Below, in pieces: positions 14,182 through 24,177 of a stretch of 64,000 nucleotides of DNA. Within the stretch, counting starts at the first letter, position 1, and each line of letters opens with the position of its first letter. The notes below the pieces were generated by a model. The model saw nothing but the letters and a program-made list of their open reading frames with translations. It made no database searches and had not been told where the DNA came from. The translations under genes were made by a program, and so were the position numbers. Source of the stretch: Streptomyces sp. ML-6 (GTDB lineage: Bacteria; Actinomycetota; Actinomycetes; Streptomycetales; Streptomycetaceae). The stretch is from positions 1-64,000 of the forward strand of contig NZ_JAOTIK010000003.1 in NCBI RefSeq assembly GCF_030116705.1, read 5' to 3'.

Positions 14182-16773
14182 GTGATGCGGATGCCGATCC
14201 GGCATGTGGCCGGGAATGTGATGTGGACGGTGCACGGTCAGGTCTGGGCGGTCTACCGGGTGGCGGGGGCGGATGCCGCTCATGCCTCGCGGCGGGCGAA
14301 GGAGCAGCGGCTGGGGCAGCTGGAGGCGCTGGTCAAGGCGCTCAAGGGTGAGTCGATGCTGCTGAGTCTGTGCCCGGCCGTCGACCCGGCGAGTGTGGTC
14401 GCGAAGATGACCGAGGGGATCGATCTGGCGGGCTGTGGCCGGTACCGGCAGGCCATCGGTGTGCTGCGGGGGCAGTTGGAGCAGTTGGAGCTGACGGGGC
14501 GTACGGACTGGCTCGCAGTTCCGCTTGCGATGACGCGCGGGGAGTCGGTACGGGAGGTTTTCGCGGCGGCGCGTGCGGATGTTGCTCTGCAGCTGGGGCT
14601 GCTTCCGCGGCCGGTGTCGGCGCGCGAGGAGGACGAGCGCCTGGCCCAGGCGCAGCGGATGGCGTCGGTGTGGCCGCCGGGTATTGCTCTGCGTCCGGCG
14701 ACGACGGCGGAGGTTTTGTGGATCTACGGGCACAGTGCCCGTCGTGGGGTGTTCGAGCCGGTGCTGCCGGAGGGTGCGGGGCCGGGGATGCGGGGCCGGG
14801 GGCGGGGTGCGGCGGCGCTCGGCCAGGTGGTGCTCGCCGAGGGCGGCAACCTGTTCGACGAACTCGACGGGCAGGGCCTGGGCGGTGGCGGGGCCGGTTC
14901 TGTCCGGGCGGGGAGGCAGAAGGCAGGGCGAGCGAATCCGTTCGCGCGGCGCTGGCTGGAGGTGACCACGGAGTGGGGGCCCTCGTATCAGGTGATGCTC
15001 GCGCTCTCCGAGATGCCCGAGGCGTTCGCGTTTCCCGGGTCGGAGTATCTGTCCTCCCTGGATGCGTTCTCGTTCCCGGTGGACTGGGTGGTGCGCCTGA
15101 GCGTCTCCTCCGGTACCGAGGCGGAGGCGAAGACGCGGCGTCAGGCGCGTGAGCTCGCCAACCAGTACAGCGAATACGACGGTGAGACCGCGGGTGTCCC
15201 GGCCAGCGTCGACAAGGCAGTGGGCGGGCTGGACGAGTACCGCGAGCGGCTGACCGCCTCGCAGACGGAGGTCGAGGTCCGTGCCATGACCGCCCTGTGC
15301 GTGTGGGGCGGCACCCCGGAGGAGGCCGAGCGGCGGGCCGGGGAGCTCGCCGGGCACTTCACCGGCAACGAGTACACCTTCACCCGGCCGCACGGTGAGC
15401 AGGAGAACCTCTGGTACGGGATGCTGCCTGGTACCCGCACTCCGCGGGTCATGGCCCAGTACGCGCAGTACCTGGTGGCGCGGGACTTCGCGATGGCCGG
15501 CCCTTTCACGGGCAGCGGGCTGGGGGATGCCTCGGGGCCGTTGTTCGGGCTGCAGCTGGCCGGCGGCGGGGTCAGGCCGGTGCTGACGGACTGGGCGCGC
15601 GGCCCGCGGGAGAACACCTCGGCGACCGCGGCGTTCATCGGGGAGCTCGGTGCGGGCAAGACGACCGCGATGAAGTCGGCCGTGTATTCCGTGCTCGCCG
15701 CGGGCCGGCGGCTGCGGGGCGGTACCCGGCGGGGCCGGGCCGTGATCGTGGACCGGACCCCGCGCCAGGAATGGCTCCGCTACGCGCAGGCGTGCCCCGG
15801 CGAGACCGAGTGCATCACCATCGACGACCAGGCGGCCGTTTCTCTCGATCCTTTGCGGCTGTTCGCCGGGCGGGAAGCGCAGCGGTTCACCGAGTCGTTC
15901 TTGACACTGCTGCTGGGGCTGGCTCCCATGAGCGATGAGGGCATCGCCCTGTCGGAGGCGGTCGAGGCGGTGCTGGCCGAGCCGCATCCCTCGATGCGGG
16001 TCCTGGTCGAGGAGCTCACCAACCGCGGCGCCTCGGGTGATACGCATTCGGCGATGGCTGCCCGCCGCCTGTCGGCGGTGAGGCGCAAGGACCTGGCTCG
16101 CGCGGTGTTCGACGAGTCGCTGCCCGTGGTCCGCGGCTCGTCGGCCGACACCCTGGTCTTCTCGGTGTCCTCGCTGGCGTTGCCCACCAAGAGCGAACTG
16201 CGCGGCGGGGAGCGGCTGGAGAAGATGGAGTTCGAGAAGATCTTCGGGCGTGCGGTGATGTACCTGATCGCCGCCCTGTCCCGGAAGGTCGCCTATGCGG
16301 ACCTGGACGAGTTCGCGCTGGTGGTGTGGGACGAGTGCTGGTGGCTGACGTCCAGCCCGGAGGGCCTGGCGCTGGCGCTGGAGCTGGTCAAGGACGGGCG
16401 TAAGCACAATGCCGGTGCTCTCTTCGGCGGGCACGACGATGACGACATCGGCCCTGACGACGAGGGCGGGCAGATCCTGCGCGGGCTGATCCCCCGCAAG
16501 TTCGTCTTCCGGCAGACGGACCGCAATCTCGCCCGCCGTACCCTGCTCTTCCTCGGCTGCAACCCGGACGACGAGGACCTCCTCGCCCTGGTCATGACCG
16601 GGCTGTCGCCCAACAGCGCCGAGTTCGGTGACGAGGAACGGGCGGCGCGGGCCGGTGAATGTCTGCACCGCGACCTGACCGGCCGAATCGGTGCCATGCA
16701 GGTCACACTGCCCGCCGACGAGCAGGCTGTGGCCCACATCCATTCCCAGCCCATGCAGAGCGCAGCAGCATGA
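14182..16773 (+). CDS. VirB4-like conjugation ATPase
   Basis: An 863-residue protein. Walker A is GELGAGKTT at about residue 490, Walker B is FALVVWDECWWL near 715, and a downstream FRQTDRNLARRTLLFLG segment corresponds to the Q/R motif of VirB4/TraC ATPases. The N-terminal half (VWAVYRVAGADA, a YRE-like GLDEYRERL region) fits the TcpF/ConE branch. It would power channel assembly or substrate movement on the cytoplasmic side. GTG at 14182 and ATG at 14185 are both possible starts. The stop overlaps the next gene by ATGA. Confidence 0.88.
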   Translation: MMRMPIRHVAGNVMWTVHGQVWAVYRVAGADAAHASRRAKEQRLGQLEALVKALKGESMLLSLCPAVDPASVVAKMTEGIDLAGCGRYRQAIGVLRGQLEQLELTGRTDWLAVPLAMTRGESVREVFAAARADVALQLGLLPRPVSAREEDERLAQAQRMASVWPPGIALRPATTAEVLWIYGHSARRGVFEPVLPEGAGPGMRGRGRGAAALGQVVLAEGGNLFDELDGQGLGGGGAGSVRAGRQKAGRANPFARRWLEVTTEWGPSYQVMLALSEMPEAFAFPGSEYLSSLDAFSFPVDWVVRLSVSSGTEAEAKTRRQARELANQYSEYDGETAGVPASVDKAVGGLDEYRERLTASQTEVEVRAMTALCVWGGTPEEAERRAGELAGHFTGNEYTFTRPHGEQENLWYGMLPGTRTPRVMAQYAQYLVARDFAMAGPFTGSGLGDASGPLFGLQLAGGGVRPVLTDWARGPRENTSATAAFIGELGAGKTTAMKSAVYSVLAAGRRLRGGTRRGRAVIVDRTPRQEWLRYAQACPGETECITIDDQAAVSLDPLRLFAGREAQRFTESFLTLLLGLAPMSDEGIALSEAVEAVLAEPHPSMRVLVEELTNRGASGDTHSAMAARRLSAVRRKDLARAVFDESLPVVRGSSADTLVFSVSSLALPTKSELRGGERLEKMEFEKIFGRAVMYLIAALSRKVAYADLDEFALVVWDECWWLTSSPEGLALALELVKDGRKHNAGALFGGHDDDDIGPDDEGGQILRGLIPRKFVFRQTDRNLARRTLLFLGCNPDDEDLLALVMTGLSPNSAEFGDEERAARAGECLHRDLTGRIGAMQVTLPADEQAVAHIHSQPMQSAAA

Positions 16774-19370
16774 CCAGGCGGGCTGCCGCATCGGCGGGGA
16801 CACCGAGGGCGCGCGCCCGGGCCCGGGGCGTGGGGGTGCTGCAGGGGGTGAAGCGGTGGGCGCGCCCCGGGCGGTCCATGGCTGCGGGGCTGATGCTGCT
16901 GGTGCTGTCGTTCCTGGTGTCGCTGGTGCTGGCGGGCGTGTCGGCGAGCGCGGCCCCCACACCGACGCCGGCGCCTTCGCCTTCGGTGGGTCCGACGCTG
17001 CCCGGCCCGCAGAACCCGCTCGAGCCGAGCCCGCTCGTCCCCCAGCCGGGTACGTCGGGCCGGCCGGATGACTCCCCGCTGATCCGGGACGGGATCAAGG
17101 AGGCCGAGAAGGAGGAGAAGGCCGCCCGCGCCGAGTTCGACAAGCTGGTGGAGAAGTACAAGAAGGACCGGGCCGCGCAGGGCGGGGTGCTGTCCGCGTT
17201 CGAGGTGACCGACCGGGACGGGAATCCGGTCAGCTCGTACCGCATCTACTCCGACACCGGGGACTGGAACGACTGGGACCTGAGTGTGCAGGGGTTCCTC
17301 GTCGAGATGATGTTCATGGGGAACAAGTGGATCGTCAGCTTCGCCTGCTTCCTCTTGACCTGGAGCCTGGCGTTCTCCCTGGCCGGGCTGATGCTCAAGC
17401 CGGCGCTGCAGGTGTCGACGTCGCTGTACGGGAGCGTTGTCGTGCAGATGGGTCTGCCGGTGCTGTTCCTCACCTTCACGATGGTCGTCGCGTCGTGGCA
17501 TCTGCTGTTCGGAAACCGGGTGCGCGGCTGGGGCGAGATGGCGGCTGCCCTGGTCATCTCCGCACTCGCGCTCGGTGCTCTCGCCTCTCCCCCGCAGCTC
17601 CTGCTCAGCAAGGACACCGGGGTGGTGGGCGTGGTGCGGGACCTGGCGGTCGAGACCGCCGCCCTGGTCCTGGACAAGGAAGCCATCGACACGGCCCGGC
17701 CGACCACTGAGAGCGGATGGGAGAAGAAGCCGTCCGGGTCGACCGTGGGTGCGCAGGTCCGGTCCTCGCCGAGCGCGCTGGCCCGCCCCATCACCGACGC
17801 CCTCGTGGACGCGTTCGTGGCCCGGCCGGCCATGCTCCTGTCCTACGGGCGGACCTTCGAGGGCAGGTGCGGGAAGAAGTTCCGCGATTCACGGGTCCAG
17901 CAGGCCGTGTTCGACCAGCTGGTCGACACCAAGATGGAGAAAGGCAAGTCCTTCCTCAAGGACCTGCCGGGCTTCGGGATCGCGCTGCCCGACAGCGTCA
18001 AGAACTGGATGGTCGACACCACCGTCGACGCCGCCACCTCCCAGATGCTGGAACAGGTCCACGCGTCCGGCCCCATCAAGGCGTTCGAGAAGGCCTGCGT
18101 CCAAAACGCCGGCACACTGAAGAAGGCGTCGATGGACAAGGTCGGCGGCGCGCTCTTCATGCTCCTGGCCGCGTTCCTCACCTGCATGTTCGTCATCGTC
18201 CTGGACGGTGCATTCCTCTTCGCCCAGCTACAGATCGCCATCGAGGCGATGATCGCAAAGGTGGCCCTCGCGGCGGGGATCCTGCCCGGCCCCGGCCGGG
18301 CCTGGCTGTGGGGCCGGGCCGCGGCCATCGCCCGCGGCCTCGCCCTGATGCTCGCCTCCATCGCCTCCATGTCCGTCTTCATCGTCGTCGTCAACGCCGT
18401 GCTGAACACACCGGAAAGCGACCTGCCGGGCGGTCTCACCGTCCGGTTCGTCCTTTTGGACTGCGTCTGCGTCGCCGCGTTCATCTACCGCAAGAAGCTC
18501 GCCCGCTCCACCCGCGGAGCGGTGGCACGCGCCCGTCACCGCCTCGGCAACTCGCCCCTGGGCGGATCCGTCTCCCCCGCCCCCGTCGACATGCCGAGGC
18601 GCGGCGGGCTCGGCAAGGGCCTGCTGCTCGGCGGGCTCATGCTCGGCGCGGCCGCCGCCACCGGGGGAACCGGTGCTGTGCTCGGCGGCGCCGGACGCAT
18701 CGGCTCCACCCGGCTCGCCGGACGCATCGGCGGCTGGCTCGCTCACGGCGGGGGCCGTGCCGTGGCGGGGCTGACCCGGCTCACCGGCCGCACCATCGAG
18801 GCCGGGGCGAAAGGCACCGTGAAGGCCGGGGTGTTCGGCCTCAAAGCCACTGTCGGACTGCCGGTGTACGGGCCGCGCGCGGCCCGCAGGGTCGGCGCGG
18901 CTGCGACCGCTCTGCCCGCCCAGGCCGCAGGCCGGGTCAGCAGCGCCGTCCAGAACCTCCAGCAGAGCGCGCAGAGTTTCCACCGGAGCTACGTCCAGCC
19001 CGCCCAGCAGTTCGCCGGGGAGTACCGGCACAACGTGCGCTCCCTCGGCCGGATCGTCCGGGGCCGGCCCGGGCTCGGCCCCTACACCCCGCCCCGGGCC
19101 GCTGTTCCCGGTCCCCGGCGGGCACCGGCGCCCCGCCCCGCCCGGCCGGCTCCTGCACCCCAGCCGGCCCCCGCACCGCCCGTCCGGCGGCGCCCTGCGC
19201 CGCCGCGCGTCGCCCAACCGCCCTCCAGCGCGGCCCAGGCCATGCTCCAGCAGCGCCTGCACCGCATGCGCCAGCCGCGGAACACCGGGAGCAGCACCCC
19301 GCCTGCGCCCGTCCCCTCCGCCCCTGCGCGTCGTTCGCAGGCCGCGCCGCGCCTGGGAGGGCGCTCATGA
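16770..19370 (+). CDS. VirB6/TrbL-like polytopic membrane protein of the transfer channel
   Basis: An 866-residue protein. A signal-anchor at about residues 35-60 is followed by a Pro-rich linker and a charged helical segment. A block of about six membrane helices spans residues 195-570 (for instance FACFLLTWSLAFSLAGLML and MLASIASMSVFIVVVNAVL). The C-terminal about 290 residues are Gly/Ala then Pro/Arg-rich and probably cytoplasmic and disordered. Polytopic organisation, length and position after VirB4 match VirB6/TrbL-type channel components. Primary sequence alone cannot fix the family. Confidence 0.75.
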   Translation: MTRRAAASAGTPRARARARGVGVLQGVKRWARPGRSMAAGLMLLVLSFLVSLVLAGVSASAAPTPTPAPSPSVGPTLPGPQNPLEPSPLVPQPGTSGRPDDSPLIRDGIKEAEKEEKAARAEFDKLVEKYKKDRAAQGGVLSAFEVTDRDGNPVSSYRIYSDTGDWNDWDLSVQGFLVEMMFMGNKWIVSFACFLLTWSLAFSLAGLMLKPALQVSTSLYGSVVVQMGLPVLFLTFTMVVASWHLLFGNRVRGWGEMAAALVISALALGALASPPQLLLSKDTGVVGVVRDLAVETAALVLDKEAIDTARPTTESGWEKKPSGSTVGAQVRSSPSALARPITDALVDAFVARPAMLLSYGRTFEGRCGKKFRDSRVQQAVFDQLVDTKMEKGKSFLKDLPGFGIALPDSVKNWMVDTTVDAATSQMLEQVHASGPIKAFEKACVQNAGTLKKASMDKVGGALFMLLAAFLTCMFVIVLDGAFLFAQLQIAIEAMIAKVALAAGILPGPGRAWLWGRAAAIARGLALMLASIASMSVFIVVVNAVLNTPESDLPGGLTVRFVLLDCVCVAAFIYRKKLARSTRGAVARARHRLGNSPLGGSVSPAPVDMPRRGGLGKGLLLGGLMLGAAAATGGTGAVLGGAGRIGSTRLAGRIGGWLAHGGGRAVAGLTRLTGRTIEAGAKGTVKAGVFGLKATVGLPVYGPRAARRVGAAATALPAQAAGRVSSAVQNLQQSAQSFHRSYVQPAQQFAGEYRHNVRSLGRIVRGRPGLGPYTPPRAAVPGPRRAPAPRPARPAPAPQPAPAPPVRRRPAPPRVAQPPSSAAQAMLQQRLHRMRQPRNTGSSTPPAPVPSAPARRSQAAPRLGGRS

Positions 19371-20479
19371 GCGGCGCACGGAAAGTGGCCTTGGCCGTTT
19401 CCCCTGTACTGGTTTCGGCTGTGGGTGTCGTCGGCGTCCTGGTGCTGTTCATTGCCGCTGTCGCAAACGGGGCGGCCGGACACGAGAAGGAGGCCGCCGC
19501 CCCGCCGTCCGTGTCCGGGGCGGCCCCGGGGGCGGTGGCCGGCATCAGTCCGGTGATGCTGTCCGCCTACACCCGCGCCGCCGCGAACGTGCGCGCCCTG
19601 CGGCCGAAGTGCACGGGCATGCGGTGGTCCGTCATCGCTGGGATCGGCAAGGTCGAGTCCAACCACGCCTCCGGGCGCACCATCACAGTCGGCGGGGATG
19701 TCCGCCCGCGTATTCTCGGGGTCCGGCTCAACGGATCCGGGGCCGGGGGGAACACGAGCGTCTTCTCCGACACCGACCACGGCCGGCTCGACGGCGACAC
19801 CGCGTACGACCGGGCAGTCGGCCCCATGCAGTTCCTGCCCTCCACCTGGAACGGCCCCAGCGGCCAGGACGGAAACGGTGACGGGGTGAAGGACCCGCAC
19901 AACGCGTTCGACGCCGCGCTCGGAACCGCCGTCTACCTGTGCGGAACCGGGACCACCGACCTGTCCCGGACCGACCAGCTGCGCAAGGCGGTCTACCGCT
20001 ACAACCGTTCCGAGGCGTACGTGGGCGACGTCACCGGCTACGTCGACGAGTACGACCACCTCCCCGCCGCCCAAGACAGCACGGCGGGGTCGGCGACCGG
20101 CCGGGCCGGCGCCGTCGTCGACGCCGCGCTGGCACAGCGCGGCACTCCCTACGTGTGGGGCGGCGGCAGTACCACGGGCCCCACCAAGGGCGGCTACGAC
20201 TGCTCGGGCCTGATGCTCTACGCCTTCTACCAGGGCGCCCGGGTCACGCTTCCCCGCACCTCCCAGCAGATGCGGCACTCCGGTACCCGGGTCCCCCGCT
20301 CGCAGATCCGGCCCGGCGACCTCATCGTCATCAACAACGACGGAAACTGGGGACACGTCGGCCTCTACACCGGCAACAACACCATGGTCCACGCGCCCCG
20401 GCCCGGAAAGACCGTCGAGACCACCTCAACGTCCGGGTACTGGGAGCGGTACGACTGGGACGTACGCCGAGTGCTATGA
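19367..20479 (+). CDS. Bifunctional cell-wall hydrolase: lytic transglycosylase plus NlpC/P60
   Basis: A 370-residue protein with an N-terminal membrane anchor (VSAVGVVGVLVLFIAAVA). A transglycosylase domain follows with catalytic Glu in IGKVESNHA and the GPMQFLPSTW motif. The C-terminal NlpC/P60 peptidase has the Cys in GGYDCSGLMLYAF and the His in WGHVGLYTG. This is the domain order of CwlT/TcpG/VirB1-like enzymes that open peptidoglycan for the conjugation channel. The last gene of the overlapping operon, it ends 6 bp before the probable left edge of the Tn7-like element. Confidence 0.88.
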   Translation: MSGARKVALAVSPVLVSAVGVVGVLVLFIAAVANGAAGHEKEAAAPPSVSGAAPGAVAGISPVMLSAYTRAAANVRALRPKCTGMRWSVIAGIGKVESNHASGRTITVGGDVRPRILGVRLNGSGAGGNTSVFSDTDHGRLDGDTAYDRAVGPMQFLPSTWNGPSGQDGNGDGVKDPHNAFDAALGTAVYLCGTGTTDLSRTDQLRKAVYRYNRSEAYVGDVTGYVDEYDHLPAAQDSTAGSATGRAGAVVDAALAQRGTPYVWGGGSTTGPTKGGYDCSGLMLYAFYQGARVTLPRTSQQMRHSGTRVPRSQIRPGDLIVINNDGNWGHVGLYTGNNTMVHAPRPGKTVETTSTSGYWERYDWDVRRVL

Positions 20480-20492
20480 AGTCGTGTAGATT

Positions 20493-20539
20493 CTCATTGG
20501 AGATGTCGTTGTCTCAGTGTTCTGTCATCAACTTGTCGT
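20493..20539. repeat. Probable left end of Tn7-like element
   Basis: CTCATTGGAGAT (20493-20504) recurs in inverted orientation with one mismatch at 35010-35021. TCTGTCATCAACTTGTCGT (20521-20539) recurs in direct orientation at 34941-34959 with 16 of 19 bases equal. Transposase-binding sites are expected at such places, but the direct orientation of the second pair is not typical for Tn7 ends. Confidence 0.4.
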
Positions 20540-20697
20540 CCAGCAGCCCGAGTTACAGGACGGGCTCGACGTAAACGACGAACGTCATCTCGGTTCGAGA
20601 ACCAGCCTTTCGCTTGGTTTTCCATGCCTTCCGTGCAGATTCCCGCTGGCCACGCGCCATCGTCCCGGTGTCGGTTCCGCCTACACAAGGGGTCGCT

Positions 20698-21449
20698 GTG
20701 GCACGCGCTTCGAGCCAGAAGAGCACGACAGAAGGTGAGACGGTCTCGGTCCGCTACCGGCAAGCGGATGGCCAGTTCGTTGAAGCGGTCCTGGACCGCC
20801 TCATCGTTCCCGAGGTGACCGGCGGCCTGCCGGTACGGGATTTCCGCTGGTACAAGGGCCGTCGTCATTACTCGGGCTGGTACCACGCCGCCACAGTGGG
20901 GCGGCTGGTGGCCTACGAGAGCCGGTTGGAGCTGGCTCGGATTCTGCTGGCCGATTTCGACCGCGGTGTCGTGGAGATCGCCTCCCAGCCCTTCCAGCTG
21001 GCCGGTCGTGACGGTGACCGGCTTCGGCGGCACATCCCTGACCTGCTGCTTGTCCACTCTGACGGTCTGGTGACCGTCGTCGATGTCAAAGCCCCCTCAC
21101 GCATGAAGGACCCGAAAGTGACTGCACAGTTCGCCTGGACGAAGCGCATCTGCGCTCGTCGCGGCTGGTCCTACGAGACCTGGTCGGGCGGCGATCGGGC
21201 CGTGGTGGAGAACGTACGGTTCCTCGCGGGCTACCGGCGCCCTCAGCTGCTGGAGATGGACCGGGCGCCGGCAGTGCTCGCGGCGGCCCGGGGCCAGTCG
21301 ACCATCGGCGGCATCGAGGCGGCCCTGGCCGCTCGGTTTCCGGCACATGCGGTCCGTCCGCTGGTGCTGCACCTGATCTGGTCGGGAGCCCTGGTCGCGG
21401 ACCTGCGGCGCCCCTGGCGGCGGCCACCTCGATCGAGGTGGCGTCATGA
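20698..21449 (+). CDS. tnsA: TnsA-like transposon endonuclease, frame-broken near 3' end
   Basis: About 250 residues from GTG (VARASSQKSTTEGETVSVRY) behind AAGGGG. The Glu of YESRLELARILL, the Asp of HIPDLLLV and the VVDVKAPSRM motif give the E-D-(V)K pattern of restriction-type TnsA nucleases, which cut the 5' ends during cut-and-paste transposition. The uninterrupted frame runs 115 bp past the tnsB start, but inserting one base in the C-run at 21411-21414 gives the ending PLAAATSIEVAS with its stop overlapping the tnsB ATG. One base is therefore probably missing there. Confidence 0.75.
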
Positions 21450-23500
21450 CCGGCCGGGCAGTGACCGTCTTCCCGGGGGTGCGGCTGCTCTACTGCGGCG
21501 ACGTGGCCGAGGTTGTCGAGCTGGAAGGACTCACGGCCACGCTGCGCAACGAGCGGACGGGTGAGTTCAGCACACTGCCGCTCGGGCGGTTGGCGGCCGA
21601 CGCCCGGTCCCTGGGGGCGGGGAGTGAGCCGGAGACGCAGGATGGGTCTGTCCTGCTGGCGAACCTGTCCCCGGCCCGGCGGGCGAGGCTGCATGAGAGG
21701 GCTCGGCATGTCCGGGAGGTGCTGACCGGCTTCCGAGCCGGGCACCCGGACGGCGCCGCGGCCGACGAGCCGCGCCCGCAGTTCCAGCCGGATCTGCCGC
21801 TCGGGGACCGCACCGCGGCCAAGGCGACGGAGCTGAAGGTCTCACCTCGGACGATCGACCGGTGGGTGGCTGCCTACCGTGAAGCAGGCGAGGCCGGGCT
21901 GGTGGACGCCCGAGCCGTCAAGGGCCGGGGTTCGCGGGTGGATCCGCGCTGGGAGGAGGCCCTGCGCTGGGTGCTGGCCGAGTTGGTGAACGCCTCTACC
22001 CCCACCCGGTCCGCGGTGCTGCGCCGCACCGAAGATCGACTGGAAGAGGAGTTCGGGGCCGGGACGGTGCCTCTTCCCTCGCGCGCTACGGCCTACCGGC
22101 GCCTGGCGGAGCTGACGAAGGGCACGAGCGCGGTGTCCGGCAGTGCCAAGTCCCGCCGCTCGATCGCGGACCGGCCCCGCGGCGCCTACGGTCGGCTGCG
22201 GGCGACGCGGCCGGGTGAGTACGTGGTGCTCGACACGCAGGACCTGGACATCTACGCGATGGAGCCGGTCACCTGCCGCTGGGTTCCCGTCCAGCTCACT
22301 GTCGCCCAGGACCTGTTCTCCCGCTGCATCGTGGGCCTGCGGGTGACAGCGTGCTCCACCAAGGCGGTCGACGTCGCCGGGGTGCTGTTCGAAGCCGTCT
22401 GCCCGCCCATGGACACTGCGGACCGCCCCGAGCTCGCTCCCTATCACGGGCTGTGGGACCACGTGGTGTTCACCGAGGAGGACGCGGTTCCCGGGCGGGG
22501 GCTGTGTCCGCCGGAGACGCTGGTCGTCGACCACGGCAAGGCATTCATGTCGGCCCACGTGATCAGTGTCTGCACCCGGCTGGGCATGTCGATCCAGCCT
22601 GCCCAGCCGAAGAAGCCCACCGACAAGCCAACCGTCGAGCGCTTCTTCCGAACGCTGCGGGAGGGGCTGATCCAGCATCTGCCCGCCTACAAGGGCCCGG
22701 ACATCCACAGCCGCGGGGAGAGGATCGAGGACCAGGCGTTCTTCTACCTCCACGAGGTCGAGGAGATCGTCCGCGAGTGGATCAGCGAGGTGTTCCACCG
22801 CCGCGCCCATGAGGGACTCACCGTCCCGCACTGGCCCCACCTGCAGTTGTCCCCGCTGGAGATGCTCCGCGTCGGAGTGCACCGGGCCGGACGGCTGCGG
22901 ATGCCCGCCACCGCCGAGCTGGCCTTCGAGTTCCTGCAGGTCAGGCCGCGCACCATTCAGCACTACGGCGTCGATGTCGACGGGCTGCGTTACAACGGGC
23001 CCGCGCTGGACGGGCTGCGCGGGACGACGAGCCCCTACGGCGGGCGTCTGGCCGGGCGGTGGCCGATCCGCGTCAACCCCGACGACGTGCGGTTCGTCTA
23101 CTTCCAGGACCCCGACGACGGCTCCTGGCATGCCCTGGAATGGGAACACGCTCCCGCGCTGAACATGGCCTTCAGCACCGAGGCCGCCGCCTACGCCCGG
23201 CGGCTGGCCGCCCGCACCGGACGGCACATCGATGCCTCGAAGGCTCTGGGAGATCTGCTGGCCCGCTGGGACCAGGGGCTGGTCACCGACCGCCGCGAGC
23301 GTCGCATGGCGGTGCGGCTGTCGGCCGAGCGGGCCGCGCTGTCCCTGCCCACCCTGCCGGACCAGGCCACGGCCACGAGCCGGCCGGAGCTGACGGTGGT
23401 GCCAGATCCTCCCCTCGGCGACAGCGACGACGAGGACGAGCTCTTCGATGCCCCGCAGGGCGAGGACTACTACGCCGATGCCTTCGAGGTGATCGAATGA
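21446..23500 (+). CDS. tnsB: TnsB-like DDE transposase
   Basis: A 684-residue protein. A helix-turn-helix near residue 130 (LKVSPRTIDRWVAAYREAG) is followed by an integrase catalytic core with Asp in VVLDTQDLD (about 261), Asp in LVVDHGKAF (about 360) and Glu in KPTVERFF (about 397), the D-D-35-E spacing of Mu/Tn7-type transposases. A C-terminal beta-rich domain and an acidic tail (DSDDEDELFD) follow; the tail probably binds the ATPase TnsC, as known for TnsB. Frames overlap on both sides by ATGA. It looks intact. Confidence 0.88.
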   Translation: MTGRAVTVFPGVRLLYCGDVAEVVELEGLTATLRNERTGEFSTLPLGRLAADARSLGAGSEPETQDGSVLLANLSPARRARLHERARHVREVLTGFRAGHPDGAAADEPRPQFQPDLPLGDRTAAKATELKVSPRTIDRWVAAYREAGEAGLVDARAVKGRGSRVDPRWEEALRWVLAELVNASTPTRSAVLRRTEDRLEEEFGAGTVPLPSRATAYRRLAELTKGTSAVSGSAKSRRSIADRPRGAYGRLRATRPGEYVVLDTQDLDIYAMEPVTCRWVPVQLTVAQDLFSRCIVGLRVTACSTKAVDVAGVLFEAVCPPMDTADRPELAPYHGLWDHVVFTEEDAVPGRGLCPPETLVVDHGKAFMSAHVISVCTRLGMSIQPAQPKKPTDKPTVERFFRTLREGLIQHLPAYKGPDIHSRGERIEDQAFFYLHEVEEIVREWISEVFHRRAHEGLTVPHWPHLQLSPLEMLRVGVHRAGRLRMPATAELAFEFLQVRPRTIQHYGVDVDGLRYNGPALDGLRGTTSPYGGRLAGRWPIRVNPDDVRFVYFQDPDDGSWHALEWEHAPALNMAFSTEAAAYARRLAARTGRHIDASKALGDLLARWDQGLVTDRRERRMAVRLSAERAALSLPTLPDQATATSRPELTVVPDPPLGDSDDEDELFDAPQGEDYYADAFEVIE

Positions 23501-24054
23501 GGCAGCCGCATCTGTTCAGCCTCTCCCGCAAGGAGGGCTGGCGCCGCTTCGTCGACGAGCCGGCCCGGCAGCGCCCCGCGACCCTCACCCGGCGCCAGCT
23601 GGCGGCCCTGGGCGAGGAGGCGGCCGAGGACTACAACGACGCCCGGCACGACTGGCATGCCAACTTCGGCATCGTGCAGACACCCCAGCTGGCCTCCGTC
23701 CACGATGCGTTGGACGAGATCGTCGCGTCCAACCGGCAAGACGGCGACCGCATCCGTTCCGCGGCCGTCATCGACGCCCTGCCGGGTCTGGGCAAGACCA
23801 CCATCGCCAACCTCTTCGGCCGCACCTTCGACCGCCAGCAGATGCGCCGCCTGGGCCAGGTCACCGACGCCGGGCACGAGCGCATCCCCGTCTTCCGTGT
23901 CGGGCTGACCTCCAACACCACACTGCGGACCCTGAACCGGATGATCTGCGAGTTCTACGGCCACCCGGCCGCCGACCGCGCCAATGCCGCCACCTTGGCC
24001 AGTCACGCGCTCGACTGCGTTCTATCCTGCGAGTCCCAGCTGGGGATCATCGAC
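23497..24054 (+). pseudogene. tnsC: TnsC-like AAA ATPase, 5' part (split by insertion)
   Basis: The first 186 codons of the transposition ATPase. Walker A is LPGLGKTTIANLFG at about residues 93-106. The sequence stops making sense at SQLGIID, exactly where the Walker B strand should run into its two Asp residues. A few foreign codons (FTDRP) precede a stop at 24070-24072. The missing part resumes at 31327. Joining both gives an in-frame protein of about 362 residues with the continuous motif GIIDDIHFIDL. TnsC normally recruits the transposase to the target, so this copy should be non-functional unless the insert excises. Confidence 0.85.
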
Positions 24055-24133
24055 TTTACCGACCGCCCGTAGTCCTGCCCGTGATGTCCGTCTGGGACTG
24101 TGACCAGCACGTCCTGGGCTTGTTTACCGACCG
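24055..24133. repeat. Left end of Tn554-like element with subterminal repeat
   Basis: TTTACCGACCG occurs at the very end (24055-24065) and again 68 bp inward (24123-24133) in the same orientation. The terminal copy extends one base further to match the right end. The inner copy is a probable recombinase-binding site. Confidence 0.65.
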
Positions 24134-24177
24134 GGTCCGGGACGTCTGTCATGTTCTGGAGTCGGTACGGAGGACAA

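Noticed and set aside
13447..16962. An open frame of about 1170 codons on the minus strand, antisense to the VirB4-like gene
   Set aside because: Its translation is Arg/Pro/His-rich without domains. It mirrors the third-position GC bias of the real genes on the plus strand.
19367..20479. Phage endolysin
   Set aside because: The transglycosylase plus NlpC/P60 layout, membrane anchor and overlap with the VirB6-like gene fit conjugation. No phage structural genes are near.
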